Position numbers and translations under genes: made by a program
The notes under the pieces: generated by a model
Told to the model about the DNA's origin: nothing
The model's database searches: none
The model's input: only the letters and a program-made list of their open reading frames with translations
From: Cubamyces lactineus
Lineage: Eukaryota > Basidiomycota > Agaricomycetes > Polyporales > Polyporaceae
Direction of reading: 5' to 3'
Length of the DNA: 64,000 nucleotides
Assembly: GCA_022376465.1 (NCBI GenBank)
Contig: JACDTU010000037.1
Location: 1-64,000 of the forward strand
In this document: in pieces, positions 10,728 through 22,600 of the stretch
Layout of the letters: each line of letters starts with the position of its first letter
How positions within the stretch are numbered: position 1 is the first letter of the stretch

Positions 10728-13410
10728 ATGCCGCTCTCTGACGTGAAAAGCACTCCTATAGCATTTGGAAGAAGCACCGTCCGCCACGGTCGTTCGTTCA
10801 AAGGATTCAATTCTATCGGAGCACAATTCGCTACGCTCGACCAAGTCCGTCTCGCAGCTGTAGAAGACATGGCGCACAAGGCAGTCCGCATGGAAGTCGC
10901 AGAGTTCCAAGACGCCTTCTTCCCTCTACCTGACGGTATAACGACCGACCAGCATCCGCAATGGCCTGCCGACGTCTTCAACGGGCTGGCTGCGGGCGGC
11001 AAGCTCACTGAGCAGGACATTCAGGCGCGATTTGTATGTATCCTCCGCTATGCCAGCTTACGCGACGCGCCACTCATCTATACGTGTAGGTAACCGCAGT
11101 CAACGACAACGACCTCATGCCAGGCCTGAAGATGTCTACCTCGTCCGACAAGCCTGACGTTACGGACATGGGCGCGTTCAAGCAGAAGCCGGATGCGGCT
11201 ATATTCAAAGCCGACTCGGTACCCACCGATGGACGCCCGCACTGGGCGGACCAACTCGTGACTGTCGAGTTCAAGCGTAACTACCCTAGCCAAGACCCCT
11301 TCGATGATCGGAAAGACGATGGGTTCGACTCGGACGCAGAGACACGGAAAGAAGTCCGAGGGCAGCTCATCGACTACGCGGAGCTCGTATTCCGTGTCCA
11401 GCATCGTACAGCCCTCTTCATGATTCTCGTCATCAATCGCAATGTCCGTGTCCTTCGCTGGGATCGATCTGGCACCGTCGTCACGCGGGCCTTCGACTAC
11501 GTGGATCAGCCTCAAGTCTTGTGCGAGATCTTGTGGCGCATGTCGCTGCTCTCCGACGAACAACTTGGGATGGACCCTAGCGTGGTCAGACTCAGTCCTG
11601 GCGACACAGATTACAACCTTATGGACTTTCTGGCTTTGGATTCGCCGAATGATATTGCGAGCGAGGAGCGCCGCTTGGAAGCAAGCGAGCTCAAGACGGA
11701 TCGCCCTGTCTTCCAGCATGTGCGGGACAAGTTCCGGGATGCAGTGAACTCCAATTGGCCTCGCTACCGCGTCGAGGTTTCTGACGGCGATACGACGCGT
11801 ATCTTCCTCATCGCTAAACCTTCCTTCTACGCCCACGGGATGGCATGTCGTGGAACGAAGGGCTTCGTAGCCTGGGACATCCAGGCTCAGCGATTCGTGT
11901 GGCTGAAGGATGCCTGGCGTCTTGACTACGAACGTATGGAGCCTGAGGGGGTCGTCCTCAGTAGGTTGAACGCACATGGTGTGGTCAACGTACCGACCCT
12001 GGTTTGCCATGGCGACGTCCGAAACCAGAAGACACGCACTCCGGATATCTGGGAAGCCCAACGACCTCTTCCTTCGACCGCCTCGCCGTCAGAGGTCTCT
12101 TCTTCGGGAACCCTTGTAGACCCGTTTCCGTCATCCTCGACAAAATCACGGAAGCGTTCCCTGATTGAGCTGGAGGAGGAAGATACGCTTGGCGGCCTGG
12201 AGGAGTACACCCTTCGACGACATGCTCACTATCGAATTGTCGTCGAAGAAGTCGCTCTGCCCCTCTCCGATTTCCATAAAGGGAAGCAGCTTGTATCCAT
12301 CATCATGGACTGCGTGAAAGGTACGTTTCATCGGTTTACGGACGTCGGTATAGAATTGACACACTCCGCAGCACACAGGAGTGCCGTCACAAAAGCCAAC
12401 ATTGTTCATCGGGACATCAGCAGCGGCAATATACTCATTCTACCGACATTGACGCACACCAAGTCAACGGGGCAATGCGTCTGGAAAGGACTTCTCGCGG
12501 ATTGGGAGTTGTCAAAGCCTATACATGACCCCGAACCGCTTCTTCGTCCTCGTCAGCCACCCAGAACGGTATGTTTTCAACCCTCTTGGTGAATGCCCGC
12601 TCTGACAGTATACTTGCTTATTAGGGAACCTGGCAATTCCTCTCTGTAGGCATGTTGACGGAAAACCCTAAGACGGTAGAGATTCCCGACGAGCTCGAGT
12701 CGTACCTCCACGTCCTTCTCTACTTCTCCGTCCGATATCTCAATTCCGATTGCGAGGACCCGGCCGAGTTTATCGAGAGCTATTTCGACTCCTACACGCT
12801 TCAAGGCGGTGTTTATAAATGCGGGGCCCGGAAGCGGGAGTTGATCAAGATAGCAGGCAAGTTAACGGTGGGGGACGGTGAACCGCTCACCTTTGGCTCC
12901 GCTATGGACGACATCTTCGACGAGCTTCTTCCGATGTTCAGAGCGTACTACAAGGTTCAAGACTACTCCAAGAAGCAGCAAAATGCCGCGTCAGACACTC
13001 CCCGCGCGCCTTTGCCCACCGCCTCCAAAACCACGACTATCTCTGAAGTGGATTCACAAGATCCTGACGAATTAGACCTCATCACGCAGTATCACTCGGC
13101 CAAGAACAAGAGACGCGCACCACGCGAAGATGATCGTCCCACTCGTGCCGAAGAGGATGACGCTGCGCTGCTAGCAGACCACAACTTCATGTTGGGCACC
13201 CTGGCGACCGCTTACCGGTCAGAACGCTGGTCTGAGACGGACAGAGTCGGCGATCGCATCCCAATAAACTATAAGCCACAGATCCCTCTCGTCAATGCGC
13301 GTGGCGCTTCTGCGCGTACGATGAAACGTCGCAAGACGACGGTAGCTGCTCCTGCCCACCACAGCATGCCGGCACGGTTGACGCAATCGCAAGTACCGCA
13401 AGCGGAGTAG
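10728..13410 (+). CDS. FunK1-type protein kinase, copy 3
   Basis: Four exons, join(10728..11033, 11090..12320, 12372..12568, 12625..13410), 839 residues, all phases consistent. The catalytic loop is HRDISSGN near 525, unlike HRDVSGGN in copies 1 and 2, and DWELSK is near 556. Exon 1 and the start of exon 2 are closest to copy 1, including an almost identical first intron, whereas the tail has its own sequence. This mosaic suggests gene conversion or repeated duplication in the array. The C-terminus still has ASARTMKRR and PARLTQS. The strong 327-residue minus-strand ORF over exon 2 is a shadow of this conserved coding sequence. Confidence 0.9.
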
Positions 13411-14432
13411 GAGGGCTCACTGTTCGGGTTTTTGTAGATTTCGCTGTACCTTGTATCTATCACTTACTGTAAACTTGTCTCATTGCCTTCTATCTCCGTG
13501 GCTCCTGATCGTGCCGATTTACCACTTGTCCAAGCACATAACATTTCAGTCTGTATACAAGCGTCAGATCTTCACGGTTTCGAGGGCCGCCCGGCGTCCG
13601 CCCTCAATATGCAAGCTCCGCATATCTTAGCCATCAGACGCCCAAAGCCAGGCTGCGTGGATGAGACACGCTCAAGGGCACAATCCCTCTCCACAAAGCG
13701 CACGCATTATCGATTATGATAGATCGGATTACGTACATCAATTTATCCGCGCGAGTAACGGTAGCCCGTCTCCAGCCCGCCCGAAGCAATACGGAAAGAC
13801 TGTGATAGAGGGAAATGGTATGTGGTTAGGGCTTATACACTGCCACTCCGTGAGCTCGCAGTGCACCTCCCGTAGAGGTGTAGACGAACGCCCTCATCTG
13901 ATCCACTCGCCCGCTCTCGCGTTGTTCTTGTCAGATACTCAAAACCAACCACATACGGGAAAGCTACGACATCACGTAGTGTTGCTCGTTCAGTCCCTGT
14001 GCGAGATATCAGTGAGTACCTACGTGGTACGCCAACTTCAATGTGGCCGTCTTCATATCAAACCTCGGAGCACCGTCGCCGCCGTAAGCCGCGAAGACGC
14101 CACTTTCGCCGTACTTTACGTTCAGGCGCTTCTATAATACCGTACTGACCTTGTATCAAGGGCTAAACGTACTCAGCAAACCTGAGACCGGCTCATCCTT
14201 GACACACGTGTCCTGCGGGCTCGAATTCAACACTCGGCTGTCACACCATCGCATACGCAGCCCACAAGGTGTGCAATCAATCCGGGTCCACTTGGACCAA
14301 GCGCGGCTGAATTGTCGGAGCTTGCCGTGCTGCCGGCCAATGTGACACTAATACCTGCCTTTCAGATTGACGCCTACGCGTTTCCCCATTGTTCCCTCCC
14401 GCCATCTTAGCCACCTCAACCGAACACATAAA
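13411..14432. other. Intergenic before FunK1 copy 4
   Basis: No supported gene. The short plus-strand ORFs at 13661-14137 have no family features. The distal box and proximal block of the other FunK1 genes are absent, so copy 4 has a different promoter. Confidence 0.45.
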
Positions 14433-17177
14433 ATGTCGATTTCCACAAACTCGATCCGCAGCCACCACAGCTGCTCTAGCCTATGCTCCTCGAGCAGCTC
14501 AGGTATGAGTAGCCACGCCACTCCCCGTACTCCGAAGTCGACCAATGCCGTTAACAATGCCGAACAAGCTAAAAGGCCATACCAACTTGAGCACTGGCGC
14601 AGGGAGCTGACTTCGAAGATCAACGTGTACGATGGCGAGCTCGACCAGTTTCTTGATCTCTTCGTCCCTTCGACTACACCGTGCCCGCTCGACGTTCCAA
14701 GTCAGCAGATTGCGGAAGACTTTCACCCCGTCAAGGGCCGGGAAGTGCACCATTATGATCCACTGGTGCGCTCATCCACCCCTCCTCTCTCATAGGTACT
14801 CACATTCGTGCAGATTGACATCTTCAGCCGTATTGTGGCCGGCTTCCCAGAGGATAAGCGTCTTTCCTTCTGCAACACCCATGCGCAAGAGCTCTTCTTC
14901 CCGTTCTCTGCTTTTGCCAACGACCACCATACGTCCAAACCTGACATCTCTGTCTCTTTCCCTGGCGACGATCTCCCCACAAGAATGAAGTCTCCGAACT
15001 GGGCTCGATTCTCTATGGTCATCGAAGCCAAGTCGAGTGCCTCAGAGGACGCCTTCGACATCAGGGCCGGTATCACGCGCACCGATGCCATCGTTCAACT
15101 TGCTATCAGCGCACGAAGCCTCCTGTTTGCCCATGGTCTGCTTGCCGCGTACACGATCGGTGTCTATGGAGATATGATTCGCATCTCTCGCTTCGACCAC
15201 GCTTGCGCCGTCGCATCCAAGGCATTCAGCATCAAGTCACAAGAGGGACTCCGTATCATCCAAGAGTTCTTCTGGCGCTTCACGCACCCCTGGCATCCCT
15301 CGCCTGGTGCGATAGCTGGGCACGACGAGACTCTATCCAAGATTACTCCCTCTCAACAAACGTGGCTCCGAGAGCACCTTGGGTCGGAGGCTGACGAGCT
15401 CCTCAACGGCGTGGATCTACGAGAAGGCCGAGTCGTCAAAGTTTGGGACGACGGCGAGCCCAAGGATCCGAGCTCTGATACGGAATCCGGGAGTTCGGGC
15501 ACGGTAATGGAGCCTGATGATACAGGCTTCAACTCAGAACCGAAGCAATACATCTTGTTCAAGCTCGTGAATGTAAACGCCCGACTGTTCTCTCGCGCTA
15601 CTATGGTCTGGCTGGGTATCGAGTACGACACGGAGAAGAGCGCGGAGGACCTGGAGCTGCGGATCATCAAGGAGGCATGGCGCCAAGTCGTCCGAATCCC
15701 GGAGAGTGTATTCTACCGCCGTTTGAAGAAGACAATTCCGCTCGAGGAGCGAATCGGCCTCCCAAGTCTCGTTGAAGGCGGCGACCTGGGCGCCAGAGAG
15801 GTTGCTCAGTGGGAAGCTGCTTCGAAACCGTCCGGTAGAGTCCTTCGGTCTCGCGCGAACAGGGCTGCACCGCGCCCACCACCTCATCCCATGCACCAGA
15901 CGTTCACATGGAGGCTCACGGTGGGTGAGAGCGCGACGGCTCGTGAGCGAAGCCACATGCGCCTTGTGATTAACACTGTCGGGCGTCCTCTTTCTCGCTT
16001 CCGGAGTACGAAGGAACTTGTGACGGCGATACGAGACGCGATTCTAGGTGAGATCTCTCTGTCTGCATCCATGAGACTGTACTGATGTGCATGTTCCAGG
16101 ACATCGCCTGGCTATGGAGCGGGGTGGTATACTGCACCGGGATGTCAGCAGCGGCAATATTCTCATCGTCGACAAACCACGGCCAGATCAACCCTGCGCA
16201 GGAGTTCTCCACGATTTCGACTACAGCTCCATTACCGCGCATGTTCCCAGATCGCCTACCGCGGCAGATGATACTTCCAACCCTCCCAAGCTCTATCGGC
16301 TCAGATTAGAGCAGGACAAGACGGCTGATCACATCGGGCACAAGGAGCGTACAGTGAGTGCTAATAGCTAGCTTAGTAGTGGAAAAGGCTAGTAACAATC
16401 CCACGATTCTAGGGAACATACTACTTCTTTGCCATTGACCTGCTGGATCCCGAGATCCGATCACCCATCCACCAAGCCCGTCATGATCTCGAGTCGTTTT
16501 ATTGGGTGCTCTTGTGGATTGTCCTACGCCACACAGTCTACACGCACGTCAAAGACAGGAACACGTGTGAAGCGGCCTTCGTGTACGGAGACGATTACCA
16601 AGCTATGTCCTTGAAGAGATCGTGGCTGGCCGGATCCCTTCCTACCATCACAGGGAACGAACCCCTCACGACGCTCATCTACGAGCTGACCACCCAAGTC
16701 TATCAGGCCACGGTGAACGAACGCATTGGAAAGCGGACTCCGCTCACCTATGACTCACTCCTTGCGACCTTCAATCGTGCACTTGCACAAGACAACTGGC
16801 CCCTTGACGACGCCTCTATTCCGTTCTACCATGGCGACGCTAGAACCAACTCCGTATATGCTGACCGGCGTCCGCAGGGGCCGCGTGGGAGCAAGCGTCC
16901 TCGTGACGATGAAGAGATGCAAAGCCGTTTCACGGACCTTCAGTCAGGAGACTTTGGTTCACATCCCCCCTCGGGCGAAACCTCGACCCAGCGCAAGAAG
17001 GGTCGCACCACGGGTGGTTCACGCCAGAAGGCGACTGCAGCCAGCACGGCCGCCTCGTCTACGTTAGTTGCGAGTAGCTCTAGAGGACGCGGCGGGAGCG
17101 TAAGCAAGCGGGTGAAGTCGTCGGGGAGCAGGGATGGGAAAGGGGCCCGCTCGAATCGAAAGCATTCTGGCGCCTGA
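14433..17177 (+). CDS. Divergent FunK1-type protein kinase, copy 4
   Basis: Four exons, join(14433..14765, 14814..16047, 16100..16353, 16413..17177), 861 residues; introns 48-59 nt. The N-terminus is Ser-rich (about 1-35). The catalytic loop HRDVSSGNILIVD begins near 535. The metal-binding motif reads HDFDYSS near 561, closer to canonical DFG than the DWE of the other copies. HKERT, then GTYYFFAIDLLDP, opens exon 4 near 607. The tail is long, basic and Ser/Thr-rich. This is another FunK1 subfamily, and the relic at 57271-58190 belongs to the same one. The start used is the first ATG in frame; a second possible start lies at codon 24. Confidence 0.85.
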
Positions 17178-17819
17178 AGGAGCCGGGGTGCTCGCCGAGT
17201 CTATCTTGATTGGAGCCATTGGGCGAAATCCTATCTGTCTCTGTAGTATTACTACCAGTATGCGAGCGGTGCTATACAACCATTCAGTTACAGTATTCCG
17301 CGGGAACAGAGGAGTTTGAGTTATGCCCATCAGTATTGTCTTTATCGGTATGGCTGAACCGCTGGCCAAATGACGCACGGGGCGCCGTTTGTCTCCTCTT
17401 GGCAGACGATGACTGTGTACCCCATACTGGGGTCTGGCAACGCCGAACCCTTCAAGCGCGCGTACCAGCGTCTGTGCACCTCGCGTAGACAGAAGGCTCG
17501 CGATAACGCGAGATAAACCAGATTAGGGCAACAGTGCCATACACCATCTCTCTACCTTCCTTCTCCACCACCATATTAGCCACGGTTCTTTCCCGCGCAT
17601 TGAGGATCAGAAGACAGTTTCAACCGCCTCCCGAAACATAGATATCGCAGCATTCATTGTCAGATGCATCGAGCGAATCAGGTATGACGGCCAAACCAAC
17701 CATTCCTGCGACCCTTTACGAGTGCGTTGCTGACAATGTGGGCCAATAGCAGATAGTGCAGCTTGGCTGAATCAGAACCTCGAGGACTTCTCATGAGCGC
17801 CAGGTGGAGGATACAAGGC
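17178..17819. other. Intergenic after FunK1 copy 4
   Basis: 3' flank of the kinase gene. No gene or repeat recognised. Confidence 0.45.
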
Positions 17820-18164
17820 GAAATCTGCCATCCCGCAAGACCTCGTTTCCCAATGGTCAAAGAGAGCTTTATGGCGCGTTCGCATTCCCGAAGAGTTCAG
17901 CGCTTATCTATCCATCCAAAACTATGTGACCAACCGTAAGTCATCATTGTGCCCGAGCAAGAAGACGCTATGAAATGTCTCGAGCAAAACCTCATAAGAG
18001 CTATCGCTGAGGTTCACGCTACTCGTCCCCTCGCTCACTTCAGGAGTACCAAAGAGCTTGTAGCCGCGGTACGGGGCGTTCAGGAATCAGCCTTCTCCGC
18101 TGTACGCGCTGCAGCGCACACAAACATCACGACGCTATTCATGCCACCCGGCCATAGACGTTGA
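17820..18164 (+). pseudogene. Decayed FunK1 fragment
   Basis: Two short stretches match copy 4 in order. KRALWRVRIPEEF (about 17858-17905) corresponds to the lobe segment EAWRQVVRIPESVF, and RPLAHFRSTKELVAAVR (about 18030-18080) to RPLSRFRSTKELVTAIR. The frame between them is broken, and no catalytic loop can be read downstream. It is probably the remains of a tandem duplicate of copy 4. Confidence 0.6.
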
Positions 18165-18313
18165 ACTACGGACGCCACTTCTATGGATGCAACCCGCGAG
18201 AAAGTAACACTGCCTCGGTTGCGGCGGCTTGAGCTCGCCTATTGAAAAGAGTGCTTTGGATTTATACAAAGTCAACGACACGACAAAATCGAGAACACAA
18301 GATATGTTGGCAT

Positions 18314-19005
18314 CTATACCGCGCCAATCTCACTCGGAGGCTCATCCAACCCCACAGCGGCTTCGAATGCATTCGCGACCGCCTCCATGCCCTTACCAGC
18401 ATTACCTACGACTGGATTGGCTGCTTGGCTGTTTGCTTCATTGGCAGCGGCGCCGCTAGGGTTGACGAGGTATTGAACCGCAGACCTATCTATTCAGTCA
18501 GCCCATCGCTCACGCCGGCCGTAACCACGGGCCGCAGCCCGACTCACCCGGACGGCTCATGAGCTGCTACAGATGAGAGACTTGCCGGTGGGACGTGTTC
18601 GCGCACCGCGTCCGCGATGGCGGCCGCCAAATCCGACGAAGGCATTCCAAGGGCCGCAGCAAGGTCGTTTATTCTGTCCTCGACGCTCGAAGAACCCTTC
18701 GAAGACACGCTTGTCGTGGATGTAGGACTCGCGGTGGCTGTTCCAACGACGGCTCCGGCGCCTGGAGGGCGTTTACCCAGCGCTAGATTCCACCACCCTC
18801 CGACCTCCGCCTTCCACTGCAGGAGACGCCAAGCATAGAAGGCCATTGCTAGCGTAGCAAAGAGTACGATGTAATAGTTGAAACGGTGCAGAGGTGTGTT
18901 CGAGAGTGGTGGCGAAACGGAGCGGATGCCTTTGCGGTCGCGCGGTGGAGGAAGGTCGGATGGCGACTTAACCGCCGAAGATTTGCTGCGAATGGTTTCC
19001 GACAT
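18314..19005 (-). CDS. Single-pass membrane protein, function unknown
   Basis: Two exons, complement(join(18314..18485, 18548..19005)), 209 residues. A perfect gtgagt donor and a tag acceptor flank the 62 nt intron, and both phases agree. A basic, Ser/Pro-rich N-terminus (about 1-40) precedes one hydrophobic segment, YYIVLFATLAMAFYAWRLL (about 45-63). A Trp/Lys-rich juxtamembrane stretch, a Ser/Thr-rich linker and an Ala-rich helical segment follow. There is no signal peptide before the membrane segment, so an N-cytosolic topology is likely. I do not recognise the family. An in-frame upstream Met exists at 19032, but the ATG at 19005 is used as the more usual start context. Confidence 0.7.
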
Positions 19006-19223
19006 GGCGAACGGTTTGAGTATTATACGCACGAACGTTTACGGGGTATGGGAAGAGAAGTGTTGAGTAGTTTGGAACAATCGGAGGCGCGTTCAACGCG
19101 TTATGTAGGCCCTCATATGGGCGTCTAGCCAACGTCAAGGTGGGGTACGCCCGCATGACATCATCCTTTACCCCTACCAGGTGGCCGCGACGTCACATAT
19201 ATCAGGGAGCAGCCACTTACATC

Positions 19224-19296
19224 GCCGGGATAGCTCAGCTGGGAGAGCAACAGACTGAAGTTCTGGAGGTCGCGTGTTCAATCCACGCTCCTGGCA
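19224..19296 (+). tRNA. tRNA-Phe (GAA)
   Basis: A 73 nt cloverleaf without intron. The acceptor stem GCCGGGA/TCCTGGC has one G-U pair, the D arm follows TAGCTCAGCTGGGAGAGC, the anticodon loop is CTGAAGT (anticodon GAA), and the T arm is GCGTG-TTCAATC-CACGC. A T-rich terminator follows within 10 nt. The top pair of the anticodon stem is an A-G mismatch. Confidence 0.9.
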
Positions 19297-19618
19297 CAGC
19301 TTTTTGCGTCTCTTGACTTAGAACATAGCCAACCTATCGGACTCGCTCAGCACACCTCGTCTCCCGACGCAACAAGCAACGCCGAATAGTCTGTTTACAG
19401 CCGAGTCGAGAGTATATTGCACAGTAGCATAGTGCGCGAGTACAGCTTGTACAGCGATTCAAAGTATGCAAACAGTATGTACGAATGCTACGGTAGCGCT
19501 ATACGACATCGACAACCGAATAGCTTCAAGCAAGCAAAACGAACAGCGCCGACGGGGTTGCGGCAGGTATTCAAGGATACAAGTATGGTATGTGTTATGC
19601 AACAGAGATACATCAAAG
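19297..19618. other. Intergenic, nothing recognised
   Basis: About 320 nt between tRNA-Phe and the stop codon of the Cys-module gene on the minus strand; no feature beyond the tRNA terminator T-run. Confidence 0.5.
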
Positions 19619-22600
19619 TCAGCCTACCAACCGGAAACGTACAAGAATCCTCTGCCCCGGGAAGAACTTGTGCCGCCGGTCCCACGCAACGCAGATCTGC
19701 AGCTCGCCCACCATCTTGACAGCCAAAGTAGGCGGTGGGTCCTCTTTGGGTGACTCAGAGGCCTCCACGTTCTCGGCATCCGTGGGGGATTTCTGGGCTG
19801 GAGTCGATGGCGTACGCAACAGGACTTGAGCGCCGTATAGACATCGGAGCACAGCGACCACGGAGTCTTCTGGGCCATCGTTCACGCCGACAGCTCTATG
19901 TGGGCAGTAATGTCAGCGCATCATACAAAACCGAGAGTGATGTAGTGATTTACGTGAATGGAAGGCCGAGGGCTGCTTGCACGTTGCGCAGCACGCAGTT
20001 CACCGCTTCGTCGACCGAACCGCCAGAGGGATCAGCGACGACCGAGTACTCCCCGTCGAAACGGAACACAATTGGGTTCCGGTTGATCTTCTGGACATCG
20101 GCGCCACCAGCTTCCTGTTGGGCCTTGAAGCGCAGGTAGTGCGCGTGCGCGACCTTGAACTCGGTGAAGCGAGCGTGGAACGCCGTCAGTAAGGCAGCGA
20201 AATGCTGGTAGGCAGGCTGCAATGCAACGTCAATACAGTTCAGAGTTGTGAGCTCAGAAGCTATGAGATCGAAGAACGCACCACTTCAGGTAGTCGTCTC
20301 GTATCCTGCACTTGCGAGGGACTTTCCGATGAAGGCTGAGATGCCTTTAGCTTTCTTGCTTTGTCCTTGACGTGCCGAACCCTAGCATCAGGCAGCGCAG
20401 AGTGCGCCTCCCCCAGGCGCTCTTCGCCGTCTTCGCCGAGAAAGTGAAGTGGCTCTCCACGCGCACGCGCACGTCTGAGCCGCGTGTCATTGCGCGTAGT
20501 GACGCGGCACGGCGGGCAGCACTTCCACTTGTACGCAGACTCGGGAGGCACCATGCGCTTGCAGCTGCGTCTGCCGCACTTGCGATAGCCTGTGTCCCCG
20601 CCACCAACTTCAGGGTTCGCCCAAGTAGAAACTGAAGGGAAATTACTCACCAGTCAGGTCGCCATCCTCGGGCATCTACGCGTAGAATAATTTAGCAATG
20701 AGGACAGCACGGAGCGAGAGACCTCTGAGGAACTTACGTTGACGATCATGCCTACCTCTTCCACTGGGTCCTGTGGTACGACACCTGCCTGCTTCTGGCG
20801 CCGGACATACGCACGCCGCGCTCCGAAGCAGACACCGCAAATCCGCCAGCGCGAATTTTCGGCGAGCAGGTTCGCGCATTGGGGGACGCTGCAGATCCCA
20901 CGGTGCTTCGGTCGGCGCGGGGATGTGGGCGCTGGAGGTGTCTCGCCGGAGTCTGGCTCGTGGACGATCGAATCGAGGGGCTGCGTCTGTCGATGAGGAC
21001 GTGAGAGGGGAACACATGAAGTAGTTGAGAGCCGGACGTACGATGGTAGGCGTCCCGTCTTCTCCGTCGGAAAGGTTGTCAATCTCGGACTCGCCCTCGT
21101 TCGCCGAGTCCTCGAGCGGGGTCAGCTCAGATCCGTCCGAGTCCCACTCAAGCTGTCGCCTGAGAATATCCGTGTCCGACCGTCTCTTGCGCGAGGGTAT
21201 CCGTATCACCAGCCGAGGTCGGACAGGGGTCGGAGGAGACGGCGTTGACGACCTTGACGAAGACGAGTCGTCGGAGATCTCGTCCTCGCTTTCATCGTCA
21301 CTCGACGACAGTGTTGCAATCTCGGCTTCCTGGGAAACATTTTCCGCCTCGAAAGGTGCAGCAAGCGGAGAGGGCTCCTTTGGTGGCATCGGCGACGTTG
21401 CTGAAGAACGCAACGGCGAGATAACTTGCTTCAGTGGGATCTCTGGAGACGCTGAACGTGATGTCGGCGGCGACCGTGCCGGCTCCCTCTCGACTTGCGG
21501 AGGCAATGCGACGATGGACGGCTCTGCAGTCTGTGGCGAAGACTTGAGCTGTGGTGACGGCGAAGCTGTCGAGGTGGCTGTCATTTCCGGAGATACTGTG
21601 CCCACCGCTGGCTTTGCCGCCGCTGGGGACGCCGTCGACACCTCCACCTGTGATACCGTCGCCGTGGTTGGCGGTGTTAAGGATCTCGGAGGCAACCTAT
21701 CTACTCCAGGAGATTGGGTGGTGACTTCGGATAGGGTCGACGTCGCCTTGACAGGCTGTAGATCCGACGAAGAAGGGGGCGAGGGAGGTCCTTGGGCGCT
21801 CGTAGTGGCCAACGCCGACTTCTCCAGAGCAGCAGCACGCCGCTTCCGCTTGAGCACGAGCGCCAACGGCAACTCGTCCTCCTCCACATCCGTCGCATCG
21901 CCATCTAGCGCGTCCCTTGCGTCACCCGCCGCGGCCTGTCCCTCACCAGCAGCACCCCGACCTGTGATGAACGATGCACTCAGTCCGGCGACGCGCGCGC
22001 GGAACTGCTTGCGCCAGAGCACGAAGCTGCAGTCCGTACAGAATTCGCCCTTGGTCCCTGCTGGAATGCGCCCGATACATCCTGGCGAGACGCACGCCCG
22101 TTCTGGCATGAGTGATGTATCGACGGAGAGCGTCGGCGCATGCGTACGCTTTCGCTTGTGAGGGGGAGCGGCATCGTTGGGCTGTGGGGTGGGGACGATC
22201 ATCGATTGAGCTAACGTAGAGCATATACTCAGTGTAAAAGGCACATACAGCTGGAGGGGCAGTTGCACGATGGCGATGTGCTTTATCCTGGCTCTGTTCA
22301 GAAGTTTGTCAACATGTCAGAGCGCCCTGCCTTCCACAACTTACCTGATCCGCGGTTTCTGTGCCATCGGAAGCCGGTATTACGATGCTTTCAGTAGGAG
22401 TGAGGCCCGTTTGCGGATATGTGACCGGTTGCGCGACCGCAGAAGCTCGGTGGGCCTGCTCCATCGCGATCGTCCCAGGAACTCTCGCCAGGATTTCTCC
22501 TCGGGGGCCATAATGAGGTGCACCGATAGAGCTCGACTGGATAGGGACTTGATAGGATAGAAAACGTCTACCACTATCCAACGGAGGAGGGGCTAGATCC

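Noticed and set aside
11078..12061. 327-codon minus-strand ORF
   Set aside because: It lies antisense to exon 2 of FunK1 copy 3 and mirrors its codon pattern; similar shadows occur opposite copies 1 and 2.
21025..22161. 378-codon plus-strand ORF, Ser/Gly/Asp-rich
   Set aside because: Antisense shadow of the low-complexity exon of the Cys-module gene; composition follows from the Ser/Pro-rich opposite strand.
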